Shown here in pieces: positions 8,005-15,002 of a stretch of 15,002 bases of DNA. How positions within the stretch are numbered: position 1 is the stretch's first letter; every line of letters begins with the position of its first letter. The DNA is taken from positions 1 through 15,002 of the forward strand of contig JADGPY010000008.1 in NCBI GenBank assembly GCA_017882205.1, read 5' to 3'. Source of the DNA: Chitinophagaceae bacterium (GTDB taxonomy: Bacteria > Bacteroidota > Bacteroidia > Chitinophagales > Chitinophagaceae). The position numbers and the translations under genes are program-made. The notes beneath the pieces are model-generated. The model saw nothing but the letters and a program-made list of their open reading frames with translations. It was not told where the DNA came from and ran no database searches.

Positions 8005-8021
8005 TTTATAGTTACTATAAA
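8005..8021. promoter_or_regulatory. Operator-like perfect palindrome before the rhodanese gene
   Basis: TTTATAGT and ACTATAAA are perfect eight-base inverted arms separated by a single T. The site lies nine bases upstream of the rhodanese ATG at 7995, in the 165-base spacer shared with the divergent gene at 8161. With a one-base centre it is better explained as a dimeric protein-binding site than as an RNA hairpin. No regulator gene is nearby. Apart from this I see no gene in 7996-8160 and no convincing promoter. Confidence 0.35.
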
Positions 8022-8160
8022 AATAACACTATGAATCTTGAAATCGAAATCAAAATTGATAGGCGGCAAAATTTGACTTGGTGGTATCAGGTATTAATAA
8101 AAAGTGGTAGTTTTCAAGTGATTTAATAACAGGGTTTGTTGTGTTTCTAAATTTCGAGTT

Positions 8161-9570
8161 ATGGCATTAAGCAGGATATGGGCCGGGTTTATTATTGTTG
8201 CAATTATTGCTGCAACCATGCAATACCTTTTCTCCGGTGGCAGTAAGGATATTTATAGTAAAATGGTAGTGGGAAAGGCTGGAGATACCTCCCAAACCAG
8301 GGTATTGGATTCAGTGACTTTGCAGCCATCGGTTATCTCCACTCTGAATACAGCCAAAGAAATTAAAAATGGAACAAATAAGATCATAAAAACAACGGAT
8401 AACCGCATCATCAGTTACCAGGAACAGTCGGCAGATGGGATCATTCCTACCTGCAAGGCAGCGGTTGATCTTGCAATCAACCTCGTTGGTATCATGGCAC
8501 TATTCATGGGATTCATGAGCATTGCGGAAAGAGCAGGGGGTATACGATTGTTATCAAGGATCATCGGGCCATTCTTTTCGAAATTATTTCCGGAAGTCCC
8601 AAAAGGTCATCCTTCAATGGGACATATGATGATGAATTTTTCAGCTAACTTATTGGGGCTTGATAATGCAGCCACACCTTTTGGTATTAAAGCAATGGAA
8701 AGTCTCCAGGAAATTAATCCTAATAAAGAAACCGCTTCCAATGCCCAGATCATGTTCTTATGCCTGCATGCTTCGGGGCTAACTTTAATACCTGTGAGTA
8801 TTATTGCTGCGCGGGCATCGTTGAAATCCTCCAATCCTACCGATATTTTTATTCCCTGCATGATAGCCACTTTCCTGGCTACAATGGCAGCCATGATGAT
8901 CGTTTCTTTCAGGCAAAAAATAAATGTATTACAGCCTGTTATACTGGCCTGGATCGGGGGGTTATCTGCAATTATAGCCTTGTTGGTTGTTTACCTGCAT
9001 TCCCTAAATTTTATCGCAGTTCAGAGCTTTTCTTCTGTTTTGAGTAATGGCCTGATTTTATTGATTTTCTTATTGATCGTGCTGGGTGCATTGTATAAAA
9101 ACATCAACATTTTTGATGCCTTCGTGGAAGGAGCGAAGGACGGTTTTGAAACCGCTGTAAGAATCATTCCCTACCTGGTTGGGATGCTGGTAGCTATTAG
9201 CATGCTACGAACCAGCGGGGCCTTCGATGTTATCATAAATGGGATGAGACAACTGTTTATGGCAATGGGAATGGATACACGGTTTGTAGAGGGCCTGCCA
9301 ACTGCTCTGATCAAACCTTTGAGTGGCAGTGGAGCAAGAGGGATGATGATAGATACAATGAAGGTAAGTTCTCCTGATTCGTTTGCAGGGCGGTTAGCGT
9401 GCATTTTGCAAGGCTCTTCCGATACAACTTTTTATGTGATCGCTGTTTACTTTGGAGCGGTGTCGATAAAAAATACGAGGTATGCGATTGGAAGCATGTT
9501 GCTTGCAGACCTTGTTGGGATCATTAGTTCAATTTTATTATGCTATTTATTTTTTGGGAACAGTCATTGA
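8161..9570 (+). CDS. Fused SpmA/SpmB-type membrane protein (two Gate/nucleoside-recognition domains)
   Basis: This 469-residue integral membrane protein joins the two halves that are separate spore maturation proteins SpmA and SpmB in endospore formers. The SpmA-like half carries NLLGLDNAATPFGIKAM (163-179) and ASGLTLIPVSIIAARA (204-219). The SpmB-like half carries KPLSGSGARGM (385-395) and GSSDTTFYVIAVYFGAVSIKNTR (418-440). Hydrophobic stretches lie near 6-24, 100-120, 230-250, 262-280, 296-312, 335-350, 422-434 and 445-464. Between the first hydrophobic segment and the rest is a hydrophilic stretch of about 70 residues (25-95), longer than I recall for Firmicutes SpmA. The host is presumably not spore-forming, so the role is probably transport or envelope-related, not sporulation. 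The ATG at 8161 is the natural start with the first membrane helix; no clear Shine-Dalgarno precedes it. Confidence 0.93.
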   Translation: MALSRIWAGFIIVAIIAATMQYLFSGGSKDIYSKMVVGKAGDTSQTRVLDSVTLQPSVISTLNTAKEIKNGTNKIIKTTDNRIISYQEQSADGIIPTCKAAVDLAINLVGIMALFMGFMSIAERAGGIRLLSRIIGPFFSKLFPEVPKGHPSMGHMMMNFSANLLGLDNAATPFGIKAMESLQEINPNKETASNAQIMFLCLHASGLTLIPVSIIAARASLKSSNPTDIFIPCMIATFLATMAAMMIVSFRQKINVLQPVILAWIGGLSAIIALLVVYLHSLNFIAVQSFSSVLSNGLILLIFLLIVLGALYKNINIFDAFVEGAKDGFETAVRIIPYLVGMLVAISMLRTSGAFDVIINGMRQLFMAMGMDTRFVEGLPTALIKPLSGSGARGMMIDTMKVSSPDSFAGRLACILQGSSDTTFYVIAVYFGAVSIKNTRYAIGSMLLADLVGIISSILLCYLFFGNSH

Positions 9571-9611
9571 CCTATTTGAATCCGGCTAATAATATTTTCT
9601 CTTATAACATA

Positions 9612-9638
9612 AAAAGGCTGTCAGTAGACAGCCCTTTT
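9612..9638. terminator. Bidirectional intrinsic terminator between convergent genes
   Basis: AAAAGGCTGTC (9612-9622), loop AGTA, and GACAGCCCTTTT (9627-9638) form a strong stem with one bulged base, flanked by A-runs on the left and T-runs on the right so that each strand reads stem then U-rich tail. It lies 41 bases past the stop of the SpmAB gene and 16 bases past the stop of the DUF4397 gene, and can end both transcripts. Confidence 0.88.
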
Positions 9639-9654
9639 AAAAAACAATAATAGT

Positions 9655-10464
9655 TTATTGGTGGACGTAAGTTATAAGCCCTCTTGCTTTTGTGCCGGTT
9701 ACTAAATTACCATCCCCTTTATATAACAAAGTATAGGTTCTTTGCGTAAATAATGAAAGTGAGTTTAATATAGCCAGATTATTTGTAGTACCTGAACGCC
9801 TTACATATAATGTGTCTGTAAATAGCTGATTATAGGGTAATTCAGTAAACGACGTAATTGTGCCAGGCTTAACATTGGTATAAATGTTTCGATTTGTTCT
9901 TGTAGACCAGACATCAACAGTTTTGCCAACCGTATCATTCCACACAGCATGTATAAACCGTAAATTATAAAATCCGGGGTTTGGCTGTGGATAAGAATCC
10001 TGAACAAAGATTTGCGAGGAATCTCTTGGAGAAGTTATTGAATCGGTAATTATAAAGCTATAATTACTATTAGGCATAAGTATCTTGGTAAAAGTTGCAA
10101 TTGGGATTGAATCAGGATTTACAACACCCCCAACAGATAGCTTAATTGAAGTTGTGCCGGGAGGAATAGATATATATCCATAACCAGAGGATACTGTAGG
10201 GAAAAGTGCTCCATAGGTCAATATATAATTTCCTGCACCTCCAGGCGTAAACCCGGTAACCTTAGTACCATTCACAAATACATTAAAAGAATCCGGCAAA
10301 CTATAAATTGGCCTGAAGTTGGGTGAAAAATCAATAACTTTCAAAAAAGAAGTTCCATTTGTTGACATGGTAGGATCTTTTAATGCGAAATCTCTTTTAC
10401 AGGAATTTAAACAAAATACAATTCCTGCAAAAACTAGTAATGTAACTAAAATATCTTTTTTCAT
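9655..10464 (-). CDS. DUF4397-domain lipoprotein, third gene of the SusC/SusD operon
   Basis: The 269-residue product has a lipoprotein signal (MKKDILVTLLVFAGIVFCLNSC, lipidated cysteine at 22). The rest is beta-rich with the DUF4397 pattern appearing twice: FLKVIDFSPNF...DSFNVFVNGTKV (about 40-70) and YNLRFIHAVWNDTVGKTVDVWSTR (about 166-189). The second repeat has the RFIHA...VDVW signature typical of the family, whose function is unknown. I chose the ATG at 10464 because it begins the lipoprotein signal; the frame continues to an ATG at 10545, but that would put 27 charged residues before the signal and overlap the SusD gene. It starts 25 bases after the SusD stop, so it is almost surely co-transcribed and likely an outer-membrane accessory of the same uptake system. 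This is the last gene before the terminator at 9612. Confidence 0.9.
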   Translation of the reverse strand: MKKDILVTLLVFAGIVFCLNSCKRDFALKDPTMSTNGTSFLKVIDFSPNFRPIYSLPDSFNVFVNGTKVTGFTPGGAGNYILTYGALFPTVSSGYGYISIPPGTTSIKLSVGGVVNPDSIPIATFTKILMPNSNYSFIITDSITSPRDSSQIFVQDSYPQPNPGFYNLRFIHAVWNDTVGKTVDVWSTRTNRNIYTNVKPGTITSFTELPYNQLFTDTLYVRRSGTTNNLAILNSLSLFTQRTYTLLYKGDGNLVTGTKARGLITYVHQ

Positions 10465-10489
10465 CCTTTGTTGGCTTTTAATATTAAAA

Positions 10490-12142
10490 TTAATGTTGAG
10501 AGAACCACATTTCAAGCGTATTATAGTCTGCATTTTCAGCTCCAATCCTTGTCAGTTCTGGAACATCGTACAAATATTCTGAATTATATCTTGGCCTGAA
10601 TCTATAGACTAGTTTACCATTGTTTGTTGAAAATAAATTAATACCTGATGGAGGTGTAAAACCGACATACACCTGGTGTACATTAGTTATAGGGTCAATA
10701 TCCGTATAATGAAATTTGCGCATGTCAACCCAGGTTTCCTGTGCTCCCCACCCATATAATGCAATATATTTCTGTAGCATTACATGTGTCAATGTTAGAT
10801 CACTTGCTGCAGGAACTATTGCTGTATTTGCGAGGTAGGCAGCTTTTATTGCAGGTGTAATTACATGGGCTGCTAGTATATTTTGAGGATAAGTAGTGGT
10901 TAACATATCGAAGTTGAGGCTGATTCCATTTGTATAAGCAGTCAGCGCAGTTGCCCTATCGCCCTTCCTTAATGCTGCTTCTGCTATTATAAATTGCATT
11001 TCCGAAGCGGTCATCAGCGGCCATGGACTTACATTTTGAAAAAGGTAACGACCAGCCTCAACTGCCGGAGCAGCGGTTGATGTTGGGGTAGGATGCCCCC
11101 AGAAATTTGGTGGGTAATCATTGGCAGAAAGTCCGCTGGTTCCCAGCCATGGCGTAAACCCTTTGAAAGTGCCGTTGAGATTTTCACGCAGCATATACCA
11201 TGCCCTCGGATCTATAATACCTGTAAATGCACCCGGGTTAGCACCCTGCATAAGATCAGCAATATAGCCTCCTTGCCTGAACGTACCTATGTTACCGCGA
11301 AACGGACCATAATAATTATCTGTAGCGCTTGTTGAGAGACCTTGTAACTTAACAAGAGCATTATCATCGTTGGTTGCCAGGGATAGATTGGCGTATTTTA
11401 TTGCGGAATCGGCATAATGATTTGTTGCAAATATGGCTTTATTGCTTAAGTCAATATACGAACGGGCCAAAATTCCATATACAAATTTCTTCCACTTATT
11501 AACGTCACCGTTATAAAAATAGGCATCTCCAATGGCCAGGTTGGCCTGGCTTGCATTTCCGCCTGTTGTATTTAAATAAGCCAAAGAACGGAAACAGATG
11601 GCCCGGCAACTATCATAAAAATCGGGCTGGGTATCATAATGAAATTGTTGAAGGCTTGTATTAAATGCCTCTTTTAATATCCCATCACTGTATTCATTGG
11701 TTAATTCCAGCCAATCCCAGGCTCTAACAGCCCATCCAACTCCTACATAGTCCCATTTTTGCTGCTCAATGCCCCACTGAATGATCTTATTTACATTTTG
11801 TCCATGCCCAAAATAAGCTGCGGCCCATACAGAGCCTGTATTATCACTTGCAGGTGTTGCCGGTCCCATTTGACCGTAATTTTCTCCGGAGGAGTTTAGA
11901 CCCCAATATTGGATATATCGTCCGATAAAAGTAGCATCAAGCTGAATCCCATAACCTGTACCATTTGTGGAATAAAAATACGTAAAACCACCAATTACGC
12001 CAGGCAAGATGGTTTCAATTGGCTCAACAACAGTGGCATTTGGATTAAGATATGCATCATCAATTTTCTTTTTACACGATGCCATCAATAATGTACTACC
12101 GAAGCCAATAACAATTAGTGCATTAAATAATTTATTTTTCAT
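10490..12142 (-). CDS. SusD/RagB-family nutrient-binding outer-membrane lipoprotein
   Basis: From the chosen ATG the protein has 550 residues, a normal SusD size. The signal MKNKLFNALIVIGFGSTLLMASC ends in a lipobox with cysteine 23, followed by KKKIDD. The N-terminal helical region (for example YVGVGWAVRAWDWLELTNEYSDG, about 132-154) and the tetratricopeptide-like helix EMQFIIAEAALRKGDRATALTAYTNGI (381-407) are typical, as are QKYIALYGWGAQETWVDMRKFHY (457-479) and the C-terminal RPRYNSEYLYDVPELTRIGA region. The features point to the SusD-like group found with many non-starch receptors. SusD proteins cap the SusC barrel and hand over the ligand. An upstream in-frame ATG at 12166 would add eight residues before the signal peptide and is less likely. 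It starts 38 bases after the SusC stop. The ligand cannot be predicted. Confidence 0.95.
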   Translation of the reverse strand: MKNKLFNALIVIGFGSTLLMASCKKKIDDAYLNPNATVVEPIETILPGVIGGFTYFYSTNGTGYGIQLDATFIGRYIQYWGLNSSGENYGQMGPATPASDNTGSVWAAAYFGHGQNVNKIIQWGIEQQKWDYVGVGWAVRAWDWLELTNEYSDGILKEAFNTSLQQFHYDTQPDFYDSCRAICFRSLAYLNTTGGNASQANLAIGDAYFYNGDVNKWKKFVYGILARSYIDLSNKAIFATNHYADSAIKYANLSLATNDDNALVKLQGLSTSATDNYYGPFRGNIGTFRQGGYIADLMQGANPGAFTGIIDPRAWYMLRENLNGTFKGFTPWLGTSGLSANDYPPNFWGHPTPTSTAAPAVEAGRYLFQNVSPWPLMTASEMQFIIAEAALRKGDRATALTAYTNGISLNFDMLTTTYPQNILAAHVITPAIKAAYLANTAIVPAASDLTLTHVMLQKYIALYGWGAQETWVDMRKFHYTDIDPITNVHQVYVGFTPPSGINLFSTNNGKLVYRFRPRYNSEYLYDVPELTRIGAENADYNTLEMWFSQH

Positions 12143-12180
12143 ACAAAAACTTTTATAGGTGATCATTTTATAAATAGCAA

Positions 12181-15002
12181 TTAAAAATTAGTCCTTAAGC
12201 CGAAACTTAAACCTAAAGGAGTTGGGGGACTTCCATAATCAAATCCATAGGCACCTACACCACCAGTTCCTGGATTATTTGCGTTTACTGCCGGATCTGC
12301 ACCTGCATAATTTGTAAATAGTACTAAATCATTCCCCGTTAAGAAAACAGTTAGAGATTTTATTCCTCTTAACATATGTATGGCTTTTGTAGGCAGTGTA
12401 TAATTCAATGTCACATCTCTTAACCTAAACCAGTTTACATTGTGTTGAATAAATTCTTCGTCTGGTAGACTTGTATAATAGGCACTTGTATAATAAGGGC
12501 TTATTACGATTGTATTAACTGTTGGATTAGCTGTATTTTGTAAACCATCGTTCAATACTCCCTTTACAACAATTGGAGTTTTTCTGTCAGCAGTTCTTGC
12601 ACTCTTGCCTAAAAGAGTCAGTGCATAATCTGTACCATCATAAATATCCCCACCAACTTTCAGATCCCATAAGAAACTTAAACTCCAGTTTTTATATGTA
12701 AAGGAATTTAAGGTTCCTAAGGTAAAGTTTGGAGTCCTGTCGCCTCTTACATAATTATTCTGGTCAATCAGGGCGAGGCCTGTTGAAGGGTTAACAAGAA
12801 TTTGGCCCGCGGTGTTTCTTTGATAGCCAAACCCTGTAATAGTTCCCGTGGAATAACCTCTTACCAATCCACCCCTTACATTACCCGCCAAATAAGTATC
12901 AGAATTATAATAATCATTTTTAAGGCCGATAGACGTAGGCAGTGTTAATACCTTACTCCACATATGATTGAAGCTAAACCGGACATCCCAACTAAAATCT
13001 TTTGTTTTTACTGGGATTACATCGAGCGTAATTTCAATCCCTTCGTTGCGTAATGAAGATGCATTAAAGGTATTTAATATATACCCTGTAGCATAACTCG
13101 CCCTGGCTAACTGGTTTATCTGGTCCAGGCAGAGCGTATTATAGTAAGATGCATCTATTGATATCGCATTATTCAAAAGCCTTAGCTCAGTACCCACCTC
13201 ATAGGTTTGTTGTCTTTCAGGGATAAGATTAGGATTAGCATTAGTATATCCATATGTATATGCTGGAATAGTAGAGCTGCTGTTATTATTAACAAAAACT
13301 GATTGGTTAGAATACGGATCGTTAAGCCTTGCCGTATTGGCCAAAGAGCCTCTCAACTTAAAATAGTTTATAATATTCCCTTTTTTTAACGAAGGGAATA
13401 TATCTGATATAATCATGCTCAGACTTGCACCTGGATAATTATAGCTCCTGCTTTGTGCAGGGAGTGGAGAGGCGTCTTCAAAACGATGCGTATAAGTAAG
13501 GAAGATTTCGTTATTATAGCTAATAAAAGCTTCTCCGAAAAAGGCCAGTTCCCTGATAATATTTAAGTTTGGTAAACCAAAATAGTTTCTGAGCAAGCGG
13601 TTTTTTACGCCCGATATATTACTGCTATCAGTACTGGTAGAATCAATCAAATGATTGCCATTAACTCCAAACTGTTTTGTTTCAAAATCCTCCCACATAG
13701 TGCCTCCCAGCAACCTCGTGGAAAACTTACCGACGTCTTTCTTAAAAGTAGCTGTTATGGTATGGTTATACCCGTTATAGGTTCTGTAGTAATCATCTAA
13801 AGCGCCGCCCATGGAAGCAGATAATAAATAGGATTCAGGATGCGTGAAAAGATATCCATCGGTTTTATAAGTATCATAACCAAACCTGCCTGATAATGCT
13901 AACCATGGGAAAGGATTAATATCGATCCCTAAAGTTGCTACCCATCGATTTGTTAGGTCCCCGGTTTTATTATTTTTTGCACTCCAGATAGGATTATCAT
14001 AGTCGGCATTATAGGAATTATAAAGCAAATTTTTATTGCCATGGGCATCCTGGAAGTTGGTGATGTCATTATTGGCCGGCCATGAATACAGATCAAGTAA
14101 ATAGCCTGAAATGCCTTTAAGTGGTTTTACATTATCCGCATTTACATATGAAATCGATGGTGTTATCGTTATATACTTTCCCAATTTAGTATTATTGGCG
14201 AGTTTGAAATTGAACTTAGTATAGGTATTATAAGGCACTACACCATGGTCGTCAATGTATTGACCAGAGGCACGAAAAGCCACCTTTTCTGATCCGAATT
14301 GTGCTCCAAGATCATGGGTTTGTGTAAAACCAGTCTGAAAAAAGTGATGCAGATTGTCATATATTTTGGTATCAGCAGGAAAGGCCGGACCAAAAGATGT
14401 GAATTGTCCAACAATTGGAGGAGCCGTTGGTATGCCATTACTGGCGCCTGGTCCGTAAGTTTCATTTAAAGCGGCAAAACGGGTGATTTTTTGCATTCTG
14501 AAATTGTTATCGTAGTTAACAAGCACTTTTCCTGATGTGCTACGAGCTTTCTTTGTAGTGATAACAATTGCACCTGAACTTGCCTGGCTACCATATAATG
14601 CTGTAGCTTCCGGACCTTTCAATATGGTAACAGATTCAATATCATTCGGGTTTAAATCAGCAATCCGATTAGTATAATCATTATTCCTGTTGGGTAAATC
14701 TGAAGAAAGACCAACACCACTTCCCCCATAGGAATTTTCATTTAGGGTTTGATTATCCACAAGTATACCATCTACAATAAATAGTGGTTGATTAGTACCT
14801 GACAAACTATTAAAGCCTCTTAGTACAATGCCTGATGAAGCTCCTGCTACTCCACTTGTTGGTATAACAGTAAGGCCGGCAACTCTGCCTTGTAAACTAT
14901 TTATAAAGTTTTCTCTTTGGGTTTGCTGAATTTCAGTTCCTTTAACTGTTGGAGCCGAGTATCCAAGTTCACGTGGATTACGTTTTATATCCATAGCCGT
15001 TA
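12181..15002 (-). CDS. SusC/RagA-family TonB-linked outer-membrane receptor, 5' end outside the window
   Basis: The reading frame is open through the right edge; the first complete codons read T-A before MDIKRNPRELGYS, matching the VVVTA-IKR-RELGY stretch seen in SusC proteins after the CarboxypepD_reg domain. That Met is therefore internal, and about 100 residues with the signal peptide and N-terminal domain should lie beyond 15002. Counting from this Met, LQGRVAGLTV (34-43), GIVLRGFNSLSGTNQPLFIVDG (55-76) and NDIESVTILKGPEATALYGSQASSGAIVITTKKA (117-150) define the plug. A long barrel with many aromatic strands follows and ends at GLSFGLRTNF. The visible part has 939 residues, which fits a total near 1040-1050. 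It is the first visible gene of the operon with SusD and DUF4397. It imports an unknown ligand together with SusD. Confidence 0.96.
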   Translation of the reverse strand, partial: TAMDIKRNPRELGYSAPTVKGTEIQQTQRENFINSLQGRVAGLTVIPTSGVAGASSGIVLRGFNSLSGTNQPLFIVDGILVDNQTLNENSYGGSGVGLSSDLPNRNNDYTNRIADLNPNDIESVTILKGPEATALYGSQASSGAIVITTKKARSTSGKVLVNYDNNFRMQKITRFAALNETYGPGASNGIPTAPPIVGQFTSFGPAFPADTKIYDNLHHFFQTGFTQTHDLGAQFGSEKVAFRASGQYIDDHGVVPYNTYTKFNFKLANNTKLGKYITITPSISYVNADNVKPLKGISGYLLDLYSWPANNDITNFQDAHGNKNLLYNSYNADYDNPIWSAKNNKTGDLTNRWVATLGIDINPFPWLALSGRFGYDTYKTDGYLFTHPESYLLSASMGGALDDYYRTYNGYNHTITATFKKDVGKFSTRLLGGTMWEDFETKQFGVNGNHLIDSTSTDSSNISGVKNRLLRNYFGLPNLNIIRELAFFGEAFISYNNEIFLTYTHRFEDASPLPAQSRSYNYPGASLSMIISDIFPSLKKGNIINYFKLRGSLANTARLNDPYSNQSVFVNNNSSSTIPAYTYGYTNANPNLIPERQQTYEVGTELRLLNNAISIDASYYNTLCLDQINQLARASYATGYILNTFNASSLRNEGIEITLDVIPVKTKDFSWDVRFSFNHMWSKVLTLPTSIGLKNDYYNSDTYLAGNVRGGLVRGYSTGTITGFGYQRNTAGQILVNPSTGLALIDQNNYVRGDRTPNFTLGTLNSFTYKNWSLSFLWDLKVGGDIYDGTDYALTLLGKSARTADRKTPIVVKGVLNDGLQNTANPTVNTIVISPYYTSAYYTSLPDEEFIQHNVNWFRLRDVTLNYTLPTKAIHMLRGIKSLTVFLTGNDLVLFTNYAGADPAVNANNPGTGGVGAYGFDYGSPPTPLGLSFGLRTNF

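Noticed and set aside
8073..8097. TTGACT followed by TATTAA, resembling a sigma-70 promoter for the gene at 8161
   Set aside because: The 13-base spacing is too short and Bacteroidota primary sigma factors use a different consensus.
8607..9047. Open frames on both strands inside the SpmAB gene
   Set aside because: Overlap strongly conserved SpmA motifs in the real frame and have no motifs of their own.
10465..10545. Longer N-terminus for the DUF4397 lipoprotein
   Set aside because: It would bury the lipoprotein signal behind 27 residues and overlap the SusD gene by 56 bases.

Overview
The window looks like an ordinary chromosomal segment of a Bacteroidota bacterium, most likely in or near the Chitinophagaceae (the family assignment is inference from protein resemblance). 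Supporting signs are low GC by eye, three TonB-dependent outer-membrane receptors (two with a visible CarboxypepD_reg-like domain), a SusC/SusD pair, lipoproteins with typical lipoboxes, almost no Shine-Dalgarno sequences before start codons, and a TAnnTTTG-type -7 box upstream of ychF. I see no phage, plasmid, insertion-sequence, CRISPR or RNA-gene signature.

Layout. At the left edge (1-443, minus) lies the N-terminal part of an Oar-like TonB-dependent receptor. After a short spacer carrying a repeat-like sequence comes purC (minus). Divergent from purC is a plus-strand pair: a TonB-dependent receptor (1653-4406) followed 33 bases later by a lipoprotein with two fasciclin (FAS1) domains (4440-5576). 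This pair converges on ychF (5587-6687, minus). Upstream of ychF, and separated from it by a 31-base imperfect palindrome that contains the rhodanese stop codon, is a secreted protein with three rhodanese domains (6787-7995, minus). Divergent from that is a fused SpmA/SpmB-type membrane protein (8161-9570, plus). A hairpin at 9612-9638 probably terminates transcription from both sides. The rest is a minus-strand operon read from the right edge: SusC-like receptor (5' end outside the window), SusD-like lipoprotein, and a DUF4397 lipoprotein (12181-15002, 10490-12142, 9655-10464).

How the genes work together. Two envelope uptake modules are visible: receptor plus FAS1 lipoprotein, and SusC plus SusD plus DUF4397 lipoprotein. 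Neither has a hydrolase, transporter or sigma/anti-sigma pair beside it in the window, so their substrates cannot be read from context. purC (purine synthesis) and ychF (translation-associated ATPase) are housekeeping genes.

I did not find a convincing new biological system. The points most worth a second look are the receptor/FAS1 pair, the triple-rhodanese protein in which only one domain keeps its cysteine, the palindromic repeat overlapping that gene's stop codon, and the near-perfect operator-like palindrome just before its start.
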